64,000 nucleotides of DNA from an uncultured Flavobacteriaceae bacterium (GTDB lineage Bacteria > Bacteroidota > Bacteroidia > Flavobacteriales > Flavobacteriaceae), in assembly GCA_947504035.1 (NCBI GenBank), contig CANNGA010000016.1, forward strand, positions 33,783 through 97,782, read 5' to 3'. Each line of letters opens with the position of its first letter. Positions within the stretch are counted from its first letter, which is position 1. A program made the position numbers and the translations under genes. This document shows positions 27,055 to 36,346 of this stretch, in pieces. The notes beneath the pieces were generated by a model. It ran no database searches and was not told the origin of the DNA. It saw only the letters and a program-made list of their open reading frames with translations.

Positions 27055-27819
27055 ATGAGAGGGAATTTTAAAATCAGGCTTTTAATTGGAGCTGCAATCG
27101 CTGTTTTTTTTGTTTTAAAACGCTGTAGTCAACGCGAAGAAAATCCTTATACAGGTCGCATGCAAACCATATCTATGTCTGCGGATAAAGAAATTGCTAT
27201 AGGCATACAAAACGCGCCTCAAATGGCACAACAACATGGTGGTCTACATCCTGACAATCGCTTGCAAGCCATGGTAGACAACGTTGGTCATAAACTTGTA
27301 AACAACAGTGTTGCAAAACAAACCCCTTACAAGTATGAATTTCACTTATTAAATGATCCTAATACTATAAATGCATTTGCCTTACCTGGAGGTCAAATTT
27401 TCATCACTTATGCCTTGTTTTCTAAATTAGAAAATGAAGACCAGCTCGCGGGTGTCTTGGGGCATGAAATAGGCCACGTCCTTGGCAGGCATAGTGCAGA
27501 ACGTATTGCAGAAAGTGAATACTGGCAAGGTCTTGCCACTGCTGGCTCTGTAGGTGCAGATATGGGAGGACTCGTTGGGGGCATTGGGCAAAACAAACTC
27601 CTTACTAATGGTAGAGATGATGAATTAGAGAGTGACGATTTAGGGGTGAAATTTATGATCAAATCGGGTTACAATCCTAGAGAAATGATAGGCGTTATGG
27701 AGATCTTAAAAGCTGCTGCTGGCCCTAACCGCGTTCCTGAATTTAAAAGCACGCACCCCGACCCAGAAAATAGAATAGAAAAAATAGAAGCCTCTATTGA
27801 AAAATATAAAAGCTTATAA
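27055..27819 (+). CDS. M48 family zinc metallopeptidase
   Basis: 254-residue protein of the M48/Oma1-BepA-like family: GHEIGHVLGRHSAER with the zinc motif HEIGH at 137-141, and a third Glu ligand in ELESDDLG about 50 residues later. The N-terminus has a hydrophobic segment (residues 8-21) followed by KRCSQ; a lipobox at Cys24 is possible but imperfect, so it is either membrane-anchored or a lipoprotein. Family members act in periplasmic protein quality control. The Ser/His-rich C-terminus contains the usual STHPDPENRI. Confidence 0.92.
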   Translation: MRGNFKIRLLIGAAIAVFFVLKRCSQREENPYTGRMQTISMSADKEIAIGIQNAPQMAQQHGGLHPDNRLQAMVDNVGHKLVNNSVAKQTPYKYEFHLLNDPNTINAFALPGGQIFITYALFSKLENEDQLAGVLGHEIGHVLGRHSAERIAESEYWQGLATAGSVGADMGGLVGGIGQNKLLTNGRDDELESDDLGVKFMIKSGYNPREMIGVMEILKAAAGPNRVPEFKSTHPDPENRIEKIEASIEKYKSL

Positions 27820-27888
27820 AATCGTAATACGCCGCATTAATTAGGTTTACCTCCTTTTACGGATTGCTGTATTCCCTGAAAGATACTA

Positions 27889-27918
27889 TTTGTAATCCTT
27901 TTGAAATCTTTATATTTG
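27889..27918 (+). promoter_or_regulatory. Complete -33/-7 promoter of gpmI
   Basis: TTTG (27889-27892), an 18-base spacer, then TATATTTG (27911-27918), 21 bases before the ATG at 27940. This is the best Bacteroidota-type promoter in the window and supports the short gpmI start. Confidence 0.8.
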
Positions 27919-27939
27919 CGCACTAAAACAAGCCAAAAA

Positions 27940-29457
27940 ATGAACAAAAAAGTCATACTTATGATATTGGATGGCTGGGGAAAATCACCAGATCCAAAAG
28001 TTTCTGCAATAGATAATGCCAACACGCCTTTTATAGATAGTCTTTATGACAAATATGCTAGTGCTTCCCTAAGAACAGATGGGTTACACGTTGGATTACC
28101 TGAAGGACAGATGGGAAATAGTGAAGTTGGCCATATGAATTTAGGTGCAGGACGTATCGTATATCAAGATTTGGTTAAAATCAATTTAGCTGTTGAAAAT
28201 AAAACCTTAAATAACGAACCAGTCCTTGTGGATGCATTTAACTATGCCAAAACAAACAATAAGGACGTTCATTTTTTAGGACTGCTTAGTAATGGTGGGG
28301 TGCATTCTCACATCAATCATATTAAAGGCTTGATAGATGCTTCGCATGAGGCGGGTGTTCCTAATGCCTTTATTCACGGTTTTACAGATGGTCGAGATGT
28401 AGATCCTAAATCTGGAGCCGGTTTTGTAAAAGACTTACAAACTTATATCGAAGACAAGAATGCACAAATAGCTAGTATTTCTGGACGTTATTATGCAATG
28501 GATCGAGATAAAAGATGGGAACGTATCAAATTAGTATACGATGCCTTAGTACATGCAAATGGAACACTATCTAATGATATCGTGGGCTCTATCGAACAAC
28601 ATTATGCCGATGGTATTACCGATGAATTTATAAAACCTATCATTGCTACAGACGCTAATAATGCTCCACTTACTCAAGTAAAACCAGGAGATGTCATCGT
28701 GTTTTTTAACTTTAGAACCGATAGAGGTAGAGAACTTACAGAGGTATTATCACAACAGGACTTCCCTGAACACGATATGCAAAAACTTGATTTGCATTAT
28801 GTAACATTAACGAATTATAACGATGCTTATAAAGGCATTAATGTTATTTTTAATAAAGACAACCTAACAGAAACATTAGGTGAAGTTTTAGCTAAACACA
28901 ACAAGACACAAATTAGAATTGCTGAAACTGAAAAATACCCTCATGTTACATTTTTCTTTTCTGGAGGTCAAGAGGCCCCTTTTAAAGGTGAAGATCGCAT
29001 TTTAAGAAATTCACCAAAAGTGGCAACGTACGATTTAAAACCAGAAATGAGTGCTTTTGAACTAAAAGACGCCTTAGTTCCTGAATTAGAAAAAGGTGCT
29101 GTTGATTTTGTATGCTTAAACTTCGCCAATGGAGATATGGTAGGCCATACAGGAGTTATGGAAGCCGCTATAAAAGCATGTGAAGCTGTAGACAGTTGTG
29201 TTAAAGATGTGGTAGAAACAGGTTTAGAACACGGTTACACCACTTTACTTATCGCCGATCACGGTAACTGTGAAACAATGATTAATCCAGACGGATCACC
29301 AAACACAGCACATACAACAAACCCAGTGCCTATTATACTTATAGATAATGAGCTTACTCAAATTAAAGATGGTATTCTTGGAGATTTAGCACCTACTATT
29401 TTAAAATTAATAGGTGTACCGCAACCAGAAGCAATGACCCAACACCCTCTCGTTTAA
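27940..29457 (+). CDS. gpmI: 2,3-bisphosphoglycerate-independent phosphoglycerate mutase
   Basis: Manganese-dependent glycolytic enzyme converting 3- to 2-phosphoglycerate. The 505 residues show MILDGWG at the N-terminus (first metal Asp), the phospho-serine block GNSEVGHMN (about 60-68), DGRDV, the NFRTDRGRE region and the C-terminal ADHGNCE metal site. A TTG at 27901 in the same frame is rejected because the -7 box overlaps it. The gene is followed by a small HAD protein. Confidence 0.96.
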   Translation: MNKKVILMILDGWGKSPDPKVSAIDNANTPFIDSLYDKYASASLRTDGLHVGLPEGQMGNSEVGHMNLGAGRIVYQDLVKINLAVENKTLNNEPVLVDAFNYAKTNNKDVHFLGLLSNGGVHSHINHIKGLIDASHEAGVPNAFIHGFTDGRDVDPKSGAGFVKDLQTYIEDKNAQIASISGRYYAMDRDKRWERIKLVYDALVHANGTLSNDIVGSIEQHYADGITDEFIKPIIATDANNAPLTQVKPGDVIVFFNFRTDRGRELTEVLSQQDFPEHDMQKLDLHYVTLTNYNDAYKGINVIFNKDNLTETLGEVLAKHNKTQIRIAETEKYPHVTFFFSGGQEAPFKGEDRILRNSPKVATYDLKPEMSAFELKDALVPELEKGAVDFVCLNFANGDMVGHTGVMEAAIKACEAVDSCVKDVVETGLEHGYTTLLIADHGNCETMINPDGSPNTAHTTNPVPIILIDNELTQIKDGILGDLAPTILKLIGVPQPEAMTQHPLV

Positions 29458-29480
29458 ATCATTGAGAATAGCCCAGCGTT

Positions 29481-29894
29481 ATGAATTTTAAAGACACATT
29501 AATTATTGCAGTTGATTTTGACGGTACAATTGTGGAGGATGCTTATCCTAAAATAGGCAAACCCCAACTCTTTGCTTTCGATACGCTTAAAAAATTGCAA
29601 GAACATGGGCATCGTTTAATATTATGGACTTACAGGTCTGGTGATAAACTCGATGAAGCTGTCGCCTTCTGTAAAGAAAACGGCATTCATTTTTATGCAG
29701 TGAACCACAGTTTCCCTGAAGAAGACTTCGCCAATGATGTAAGTCGTAAAATTAATGCAGATCTCTTTATCGACGATAGAAACATAGGAGGCTTTATAGG
29801 TTGGGGAGAAGTCTATCAATTAATAACTAATGGAACCGCATTACCTGTAGCTCCTAAAAAAAAGAAATCCTTTTTAGATTTTTTTAAATCATGA
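29481..29894 (+). CDS. Small HAD-superfamily hydrolase (BT0820-like)
   Basis: 137-residue HAD protein. Motif I is AVDFDGTIVED (nucleophile Asp near residue 12) and the C-terminal block NADLFIDDRNIGG provides motif IV acidic residues. Short, cap-less form matching the BT0820-type family of Bacteroidota; substrate unknown. It ends in a poly-Lys/FLDFFKS tail and overlaps the map start by 4 bases (ATGA), so translation is coupled. Confidence 0.88.
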   Translation: MNFKDTLIIAVDFDGTIVEDAYPKIGKPQLFAFDTLKKLQEHGHRLILWTYRSGDKLDEAVAFCKENGIHFYAVNHSFPEEDFANDVSRKINADLFIDDRNIGGFIGWGEVYQLITNGTALPVAPKKKKSFLDFFKS

Positions 29895-30709
29895 TAAAAA
29901 TAAAAACCAAAGAAGAGATCGAATTAATGCGCGAAAGCGCATTAATCGTCTCTAAAACTTTAGGGGAACTCGCTAAAGAGATCAAGCCCGGCATTACAAC
30001 TTTACAACTTGATAAAATTGCAGAAGAAAGCATTAGAGATCAAGGTGCGATTCCTGGTTTCTTAGGCTTATACGATTTCCCAAACACCTTATGCATGAGC
30101 CCTAATGAACAAGTTGTTCACGGTATTCCAAACAACACCCCTCTTGTTGAAGGTGATATTATTTCTATCGATTGTGGGGCTTTAAAAAATGGCTTTTATG
30201 GCGATCATGCTTATACGTTTGCTGTGGGCGAAATTGCTCCAGAAACCGAGCAACTTTTAAAAATCACTAAAGAATCTCTCTACGTTGGTATTAGAGCGTT
30301 TAAAGCTAATAACCGCGTAGGTGATGTTGGATTCGCTATACAGAACTATTGCGAATCACATGGCTACGGTGTGGTACGAGAACTTGTAGGGCACGGTTTA
30401 GGTTCTAAAATGCATGAAGACCCTGAGATGCCTAACTATGGACGTCGCGGTCGCGGTAAAAAATTCGTTGAAGGAATGGTTGTTGCCATAGAACCCATGA
30501 TTAATATGGGTACACAACGTATCAGGCAGCATAAAGACGGGTGGACAATCACTACGCTTGATAATAAACCGTCTGCGCATTTCGAGCATGACGTAGCTCT
30601 TGTAGATGGCAAACCCGAATTATTATCAACTTTTGCTTATATATACGATGCATTAGGGATTACAAGTCATGAAGAAGATGAGTTTCGCAAAGCACCTCTA
30701 ACGCTTTAA
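29891..30709 (+). CDS. map: Type I methionine aminopeptidase
   Basis: Removes initiator methionine from nascent proteins. 272 residues. The five metal ligands are visible: Asp in SIDCGA, Asp in YGDHAYTF, His in GHGLGSKMHEDP, Glu in AIEPM and Glu in FEHDVAL. The NYG/PNYGRRGRGK loop is also typical. It overlaps the HAD gene by ATGA and is followed after 80 bases by a methyltransferase gene; the three probably form one transcript with or without gpmI. Confidence 0.96.
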   Translation: MIKIKTKEEIELMRESALIVSKTLGELAKEIKPGITTLQLDKIAEESIRDQGAIPGFLGLYDFPNTLCMSPNEQVVHGIPNNTPLVEGDIISIDCGALKNGFYGDHAYTFAVGEIAPETEQLLKITKESLYVGIRAFKANNRVGDVGFAIQNYCESHGYGVVRELVGHGLGSKMHEDPEMPNYGRRGRGKKFVEGMVVAIEPMINMGTQRIRQHKDGWTITTLDNKPSAHFEHDVALVDGKPELLSTFAYIYDALGITSHEEDEFRKAPLTL

Positions 30710-30789
30710 AACTTAAATCAAGATAACACTACTATGCAGCTTGTCATTTTATGATGAACAGTAAGGACTAAGACCCTCTAAAACGCAAC

Positions 30790-31554
30790 TTGAAAAAATT
30801 ATTTAGCCTCATACTTAATCTTGTTCCGAGACCTTTGTTAATAAGGCTTAGTTACCTCGTACGCCCTATACTGGCGTTTTTGTTAAGAGGCTCTCAATTT
30901 AAAGATCCTATAGATGGCAAAACATTTAAAAGCTTTCTACCCTATGGTTATGGAAGCCAACGTGTTAATGTTTTATCACCATCTTCTTTATCGTTAGAAC
31001 GGCATAGGCTTTTATGGTTGTACTTAAAACAAGAGACCTCGTTTTTTTCAAAACCTGCTAAACTGCTACATTTCGCGCCAGAACAAGCCTTTTACAAGCG
31101 TTTTAAAAAAATGAAACATCTCGATTATGTGACCACCGATTTAAATTCACCTTTAGCAGACGTAAAAGCAGACATCTGTAATCTTCCCTTTAATGCCGAT
31201 AGCTTTGATATTATTTTATGCAATCATGTTCTCGAACACATTCCAGATGATACCAAAGCCATGAAAGAACTGTATCGTATTTTAAAACCTGGAGGTTTTG
31301 GCATTTTTCAAATTCCACAAGACATACACCGTGAACACACCTTCGAAGACAATTCGATAACAGATAAAAAAGAACGCGCTAAAATTTTTGGACAATACGA
31401 TCATGTACGTGTTTATGGTCTTGATTATTTTGACAAACTACGAGACATTGGTTTTAAAGTAGACGCCGTTAATTATACCGCTACAATGACAGCTCAAGAT
31501 ATTAAAACCTATTGTCTTGCCAAAGGTGAACTTATTCCAGTAGTCTACAAATAA
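30790..31554 (+). CDS. Class I SAM-dependent methyltransferase
   Basis: 254-residue methyltransferase-11 type protein. An N-terminal basic/hydrophobic segment (LFSLILNLVPRPLLIRLSYL) is followed by a degenerate motif I (LLHFAPEQAF), the acidic end of beta-2 (YVTTDLN), DADSFDIILCNHVLEHIPDD as motif II, and LYRILKPGGFGIFQIP as motif III. Start is TTG at 30790, as no ATG precedes the conserved N-terminus. Substrate unknown. The DUF423 gene follows after 9 bases. Confidence 0.88.
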   Translation: MKKLFSLILNLVPRPLLIRLSYLVRPILAFLLRGSQFKDPIDGKTFKSFLPYGYGSQRVNVLSPSSLSLERHRLLWLYLKQETSFFSKPAKLLHFAPEQAFYKRFKKMKHLDYVTTDLNSPLADVKADICNLPFNADSFDIILCNHVLEHIPDDTKAMKELYRILKPGGFGIFQIPQDIHREHTFEDNSITDKKERAKIFGQYDHVRVYGLDYFDKLRDIGFKVDAVNYTATMTAQDIKTYCLAKGELIPVVYK

Positions 31555-31563
31555 AACACAACA

Positions 31564-31923
31564 ATGCAACAAGAGATCATTATTACAACAGGAGCTTTAT
31601 TTGGACTATTAGCCGTTATTTTTGGCGCTTTTGGCGCACATGCGCTTAAAAAAATACTTTCAGACACACAATTAACAAGTTTCGAAGTTGGTGTTAAATA
31701 CCAAATGTATCACGCTATTGTATTGCTTGCTGTAGGTCTTAGCGGCTATAACGTTTCTGCTGTTACATATTGGTGTTTTACCTTAGGTATTCTATTATTT
31801 TCATTTAGTATTTATGGCTTGGTGCTCACAGACGCTAAAGGCAAAAAATGGCGTTTTTTAGGCCCTGTAACGCCATTAGGAGGACTCTTACTAACACTTG
31901 GATGGTTATTTTTAATCATTTAA
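31564..31923 (+). CDS. DUF423 family membrane protein
   Basis: 119 residues with four hydrophobic segments and the signature FGAFGAHALKKI near residue 20 and LYVLA-like/PLGGLLLTLGW at the C-terminus. Belongs to the DUF423 (YgdD-type) inner-membrane family, function unknown. It lies 9 bases after the methyltransferase gene and 8 bases from the convergent apbE. Confidence 0.9.
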   Translation: MQQEIIITTGALFGLLAVIFGAFGAHALKKILSDTQLTSFEVGVKYQMYHAIVLLAVGLSGYNVSAVTYWCFTLGILLFSFSIYGLVLTDAKGKKWRFLGPVTPLGGLLLTLGWLFLII

Positions 31924-31931
31924 TAGTCCAG

Positions 31932-32930
31932 CTATTCTATAGGAAACCCATTAAAAGCTAATGTTTTTAATGTGTGCATTTCATTTTCGTATATTATAAA
32001 CACTTTGAGTTCTGGATGCTGCTTTAAAAAGGGTTTAAGTTTTAGAATCCCCATGGCTTGAAATGCAGTGGCATAACCATCTGCTAACATACAATTTTTA
32101 GCAATCACAGAGACGCTTAAAATAGAGGTTTTTGCAGGATATCCTGTAGCTGTATTTATAATATGTGCATATCTGTTCCCTTTAGCATCCACCTTAAACT
32201 TTCTATAGGTACCCGATGTCGCCATAGCTTCATCTTTAAGATGTATTACCTTATATACAGATTGCTCACCATCAAAACGAGGTTCATCTAAACCGACACG
32301 CCAAGGCTTTTGTTTTTGCATGTTTTGTCCTTTTACGCGAAGTTCTCCTCCAATTTCTACCAAATAATTTGTAATGCCTTTTGATACCAAAAAATCACTA
32401 ATAACGTCTACGCCATAGCCTTTAGCAATCGCATTAAACTCTAAATAAGTATGAAGAGGTTTGACTACCGTTGTCCCTGCCAGTTTAACCTTATCAAATC
32501 CTACAAATTGCATTAAACTATCAATAGTTGTACTGTCTGTTAAAAATTTATGATGTTCTGCGCCAAAATCCCAAGCATTTACAACATCGCCTATCGTAGG
32601 ATCAAATATGCCTTTGGTTTCAGCATGTATGCGTTTAGACGCTTGAAAAACGGTTTTAAAATGTCTATTGGCAGATACCTGCTCATTTCGATTAAGTTTT
32701 GAAATATCGGAGTCTGGACTGTAGGTTGACAGTGTTGTATTCACAACATGAAATAAGCTATCAAACTGTGCGGCATAATTAATTTCAGAATTATAAATCA
32801 CAGAATAACGTGTTCCAAAGACAGCACCTGCTAATGCCGTTGTCTTTATGTCACGCTGTTCTGTTTTGTGCTTTTGTTGACAACTTAAAGCAACCGCAAT
32901 GCACAATACACTAATAACAAAATATTTCAT
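31932..32930 (-). CDS. apbE: FAD:protein FMN transferase
   Basis: ApbE attaches FMN to Thr residues of target proteins such as NqrB/NqrC and RnfG outside the cytoplasm. The protein has a lipoprotein signal (lipobox ALSC, Cys17), followed by FGTRYSV, DPTIGDVVNAW, NAIAKGYGVDVISD, GGELRVKG and the C-terminal HIINTATGYP with ATAFQAMG, the family core. Length 332 is normal. It directly abuts the small gene at 32931 (no gap), so the two are translationally linked; no Nqr or Rnf genes are in the window. Confidence 0.95.
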   Translation of the reverse strand: MKYFVISVLCIAVALSCQQKHKTEQRDIKTTALAGAVFGTRYSVIYNSEINYAAQFDSLFHVVNTTLSTYSPDSDISKLNRNEQVSANRHFKTVFQASKRIHAETKGIFDPTIGDVVNAWDFGAEHHKFLTDSTTIDSLMQFVGFDKVKLAGTTVVKPLHTYLEFNAIAKGYGVDVISDFLVSKGITNYLVEIGGELRVKGQNMQKQKPWRVGLDEPRFDGEQSVYKVIHLKDEAMATSGTYRKFKVDAKGNRYAHIINTATGYPAKTSILSVSVIAKNCMLADGYATAFQAMGILKLKPFLKQHPELKVFIIYENEMHTLKTLAFNGFPIE

Positions 32931-33308
32931 CTAATTTAAATGCTGTTCAATCACCTGAATGCCATTATATTCAATAAGGTAATCTTCATTAAGATAAACT
33001 GGTAAATCTTCATTTTTAGGATTCCCAAGCCCCACCCCTGCATATAGTACTTTCGCATCCTTATCAAAAGCATGTTGTTTAAACGACTCCATCCAAACCA
33101 CATCATAGTTATTAGGATTCTCGGGTAATAAAACAGCTCTAACCACTACAAAATAATACTGACTATTCTTATCAATACAAACAAACTGAGGGTGCTTTTT
33201 TAGTTTACTATTTATAGCGACAAATTCAAATCCGCGTTGTTCTAAATCCTTTCCAACGTGATTCATCGCTAAATTGTGTAATTCTTGTTTAGATAATGGC
33301 TTACTCAT
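32931..33308 (-). CDS. Small conserved protein co-transcribed with apbE, function unknown
   Basis: 125 residues, soluble, alpha/beta composition (HPQFVCIDKNSQYYFVVVRAV, YAGVGLGNPKNEDLPVYLNEDYLI), without signal peptide or known motifs. From memory, relatives occur next to apbE in flavobacteria and are sometimes labelled as NADH-quinone reductase subunits; nothing in the sequence supports an FAD or iron-sulfur domain. Its stop touches the apbE start, which suggests a role with ApbE substrates. The ATG (33306-33308) lies 4 bases after a TAnnTTTG box. Confidence 0.78.
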   Translation of the reverse strand: MSKPLSKQELHNLAMNHVGKDLEQRGFEFVAINSKLKKHPQFVCIDKNSQYYFVVVRAVLLPENPNNYDVVWMESFKQHAFDKDAKVLYAGVGLGNPKNEDLPVYLNEDYLIEYNGIQVIEQHLN

Positions 33309-33624
33309 ACTGCAAAAATAAGAAAAGATCGTAGGATGCCATCATTTTAGATACATTTCAAAATAACATTAACGTCATAAACCTTTCATAAAACCAGCAT
33401 TTCCCTAGTGTCCTTTTAAATTAAATACTTTGTTTACTACTAAAATGTACACAACCAAAGTGTTGTTAGGTATTTACATTATAATTTTAAGATTTAACAC
33501 TATACGCTAAACCAAAAAACACTTATAGACCGTATATAAAAAACATAGTAACACAAACTTTAATTTAAAAACATAAAAATAGCGAACAAAACTGTTTAAC
33601 AGCTTTAATAAAAAGTGTCTTTTT
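33309..33624. other. Divergent intergenic region
   Basis: About 315 AT-rich bases between the apbE partner and the sigma-like gene. Besides the -7 box at 33313-33320 no gene, strong hairpin or plus-strand consensus promoter is evident. Confidence 0.5.
33313..33320 (-). promoter_or_regulatory. TAnnTTTG -7 box immediately before the apbE partner
   Basis: Minus-strand TATTTTTG followed by CAGT and the ATG at 33308. Expected transcription start coincides with the start codon, suggesting leaderless mRNA. Confidence 0.55.
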
Positions 33625-34191
33625 ATGAAACAACAGGTATCATCGTTAAGTCAATCCGAATTAGTTAATGCTATAAAATCTAACAATTCTAAAGCATTAA
33701 AACGCTTATACCTTCAAAATTACGCCAAGTTAGAAGCTTTAGTATTACAACAAGGAGGATCTCGCGTTTTTGCTAAAACCGTCTACCAAGATGCATTTGT
33801 AGTGCTTTGCGCTCATATAAAAACAAATCTATTTTCACCTTACGGTACTATTAGTATTGAGGCTTACCTCTTCGAAATAGGCAAAGGACTATGGCATCAA
33901 TTTATAGAAATGTCCCCTTCTCATGCTAACGTCCTTAATATAGATGCCGCTGCCAAACTAAAAGTAGCCCCTAATTTTTCGTCTGAACATTATAAAATAT
34001 TACAACGTGTTATGATTAATTTTAAGCATATGGGCGGGCCTTGTAAACAGCTTTTAAAAGACTGTTTTTTTAAAAAGAAAACAGTAAAAGAAATGGCACA
34101 AGAGGCACAAGTTAAAGACGCCAATATTAGACAACAAAAACAACTTTGCGTGCAGCGTTTAGAAACATTTATGGCCACCTCAACCTTTTAA
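33625..34191 (+). CDS. Divergent sigma-70/ECF-like regulator
   Basis: 188 residues with the layout of an ECF sigma factor: an N-terminal helical region like sigma region 2 (ELVNAIKSNNSKALKRLY, then VYQDAFVVL where other ECFs have D(A/V)(F/V)) and a C-terminal helix-turn-helix like region 4 (KKKTVKEMAQEAQVKDANI, then RQQKQLCVQRL). The sequence is weakly conserved. The following gene, 6 bases away, encodes a single-pass membrane protein with TPR repeats that could be its anti-sigma partner. Sigma function is inferred. Confidence 0.7.
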   Translation: MKQQVSSLSQSELVNAIKSNNSKALKRLYLQNYAKLEALVLQQGGSRVFAKTVYQDAFVVLCAHIKTNLFSPYGTISIEAYLFEIGKGLWHQFIEMSPSHANVLNIDAAAKLKVAPNFSSEHYKILQRVMINFKHMGGPCKQLLKDCFFKKKTVKEMAQEAQVKDANIRQQKQLCVQRLETFMATSTF

Positions 34192-34197
34192 ATTATT

Positions 34198-34944
34198 TTG
34201 AAAACTCCTATTACAATATCACCAGAGTTATTTGAAACTATTGAACGTTATTACAATAAAGATCTTAGTTCTATGGAGTTAAAAGATTTTGAAAGGTTAC
34301 ACACTATCGATGACGATTTTAAGGCGCAAGTCGAAGCCGTTAAACATCTCATTCTAGGCGTAGAGCTTCAGGTTATAAAAGAAGACTTAGACCAATTCCA
34401 CAAAAGCGTTCCAAACCTTCAACCTGTGGTCTCATCAAAAGAAAAGGCGCGTTTTAAACGTTACAAACGTCTCGCTATAGCAACTGCATTGTGCATTGCT
34501 TTAGGTAGCATTTACTATTTTAGCACACCACGTTATGAAAAACTTTATGCAAATACATTTAAGGCCTACCCTGCTTTAACAGTACTCCAAGATACGTCTT
34601 CAAATTCAGACTCCGAGTTTGACATTGCTATGAAAGCTTATGCGCAAAAAACCTATGCCAGTGCTATTAAAATATGGGAACAAATACGTAAAACAAACCG
34701 ACAAAACGATACACTTAACTTTTATTTAGGGGTAGCCTATTTGGCCAATAAACAAGAATCGAAAGCAATTCCTGTATTGGAACGCACGGTACAGGCAAAA
34801 AAAAGAACATTTCCTTTACGCAAAGAAGCGCATTTTTATTTAGCACTAGCCTATTTAAAACTAGGCTACCTAAAACCTAGTAAAAAACATTTAAAATTAA
34901 GCGGTAATAGTTCTAGTAAAACTCTATTTTCAAAATTACAATAA
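34198..34944 (+). CDS. Single-pass membrane protein with TPR repeats, possible anti-sigma partner
   Basis: 248 residues from a TTG start at 34198. Residues 1-80 are acidic and helical, one membrane segment lies at about 90-107 (LAIATALCIALGSIYYF), and the C-terminal periplasmic part contains TPR-like helices (DTLNFYLGVAYLANKQES, RKEAHFYLALAYLKLG). The cytoplasmic-helical/TM/periplasmic layout next to a sigma-like gene fits an anti-sigma factor or signal-relay protein. No known anti-sigma domain is recognised by eye. Confidence 0.72.
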   Translation: MKTPITISPELFETIERYYNKDLSSMELKDFERLHTIDDDFKAQVEAVKHLILGVELQVIKEDLDQFHKSVPNLQPVVSSKEKARFKRYKRLAIATALCIALGSIYYFSTPRYEKLYANTFKAYPALTVLQDTSSNSDSEFDIAMKAYAQKTYASAIKIWEQIRKTNRQNDTLNFYLGVAYLANKQESKAIPVLERTVQAKKRTFPLRKEAHFYLALAYLKLGYLKPSKKHLKLSGNSSSKTLFSKLQ

Positions 34945-35083
34945 CCTAAACGGTCTTATATTACGACTTCTGAAAAACTAAAAAAGCTATATTTTAGTAC
35001 TTTAAAAAGCCTTAAAAACTACGCATAGGCGTTGTCTTTTAACACAAATTCAATCTATACCTGTCGCTTTGCTTTTTTTTGAG

Positions 35084-35091
35084 TATGTTTG
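35084..35091 (+). promoter_or_regulatory. TAnnTTTG -7 box for the outer-membrane barrel gene
   Basis: TATGTTTG, 42 bases before the ATG at 35134. A TTTG at 35068-35071 is too close to be a standard -33 element. Confidence 0.55.
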
Positions 35092-35133
35092 CCACTACTT
35101 TGCAAAACTCTTAACTAAAAACAATACTTACCG

Positions 35134-36324
35134 ATGAAGAAAATAGTGCTACTATTCGCTGTTCTTATTTTTAACATAAATGCATTTAGTCAAATTAACT
35201 TTCAAAAAGGCTATTTTATAAATTCTGCTGGCATTAAAACAGAATGTTTAATCAAAAACATAGACTGGTCTAACACACCAGACCAATTTCAATACAAATT
35301 AAACGATAATAGCGATGTCTTAAAAAACGACATACATTTTATTAGTGAATTTGGAATTTATGATGAGGCTAAATATGTAAGACATACCGTAGAACTTGCA
35401 AAACAAAGCACCAACTTATCTAATGAACGTGTCCCAAAATATACTACTAAAAAATTATTCCTTAAAACTTTAATAGAGGGAAAAGCGAAATTATTCCTTT
35501 ACAAGGATGCTTATTCTAAAAAATTCTTCTATAGTATAGACAATGAGACTCCTCAACAACTTATTTACAAAAGATATAAAACAAACAATTCTTCTATAGG
35601 AACAAATAACTATTTTAGACAACAACTTATAAATAACTTAAAATGTGACATTGTAAAAAAGAATGTACTTGAAAACTTAAGTTATAATGAAAAAGAGTTG
35701 TCAAAAGTAATAACAGCTTATAATACATGTTTTGGTTCTACAACAACTTCTTTTCAAAAAACTAGAAAAAAGGGTGCGCTCTTTAACTTAAACATTCGTT
35801 TTGGTGCAAATAGTGCTTCATACGATATTAGTCGTCGAGGTAGAGCTATAGACTTTGGAAATAACACCGCCTTTAGATTTGGTATTGAGTCTGAAATTAT
35901 TTTTCCTATAAACAAAAATAAGTGGGCATTAATTATTGAACCTACATACCAATCTTACGAAGCAACTTCATCCTCTAGAGTTTTGTCTAGAAGTACTGGT
36001 GAAAGTTCAGTAGACTATAAATCCATAGAACTTTCTCTGGGCATCAGACATTACTTCTTCTTAACTAATAAATCAAAACTATTTGTTAACCTAGCTTACG
36101 TCAATGATTTTAGTTTCGATTCTACCGTTAATCTGGGTAATGATTCACTTGTTTTCGATGTAAGATCAACAAATAGCTTTGCATTTGGAGTTGGTTTTAA
36201 ACACAGTAAATATAGTCTAGAATTAAGATACATAAGCGACAGAAATCTTTTTAGAAACGAAGACTTCGCTTTCGATCAATCCTACAGTTCCTTAGCACTT
36301 GCTTTAGGGTATACCATCTTTTAA
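35134..36324 (+). CDS. Outer-membrane beta-barrel protein of unknown function
   Basis: 396 residues. Signal peptide MKKIVLLFAVLIFNINAFSQ, then a soluble N-terminal domain (about 21-200) including a GYFINSAGIKTECLIKNI start seen in many Bacteroidota surface proteins, and a C-terminal barrel of about eight strands (from NLNIRFGANSASY) ending in the aromatic pair LALALGYTIF, typical of an outer-membrane strand. Monocistronic with its own promoter box and hairpin. Ligand unknown. Confidence 0.8.
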   Translation: MKKIVLLFAVLIFNINAFSQINFQKGYFINSAGIKTECLIKNIDWSNTPDQFQYKLNDNSDVLKNDIHFISEFGIYDEAKYVRHTVELAKQSTNLSNERVPKYTTKKLFLKTLIEGKAKLFLYKDAYSKKFFYSIDNETPQQLIYKRYKTNNSSIGTNNYFRQQLINNLKCDIVKKNVLENLSYNEKELSKVITAYNTCFGSTTTSFQKTRKKGALFNLNIRFGANSASYDISRRGRAIDFGNNTAFRFGIESEIIFPINKNKWALIIEPTYQSYEATSSSRVLSRSTGESSVDYKSIELSLGIRHYFFLTNKSKLFVNLAYVNDFSFDSTVNLGNDSLVFDVRSTNSFAFGVGFKHSKYSLELRYISDRNLFRNEDFAFDQSYSSLALALGYTIF

Positions 36325-36346
36325 ATTAAATAAAACAAATTCGATG

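Noticed and set aside
27901..27939. Upstream TTG start for gpmI
   Set aside because: The -7 box TATATTTG (27911-27918) lies inside this extension, so it would not be transcribed.
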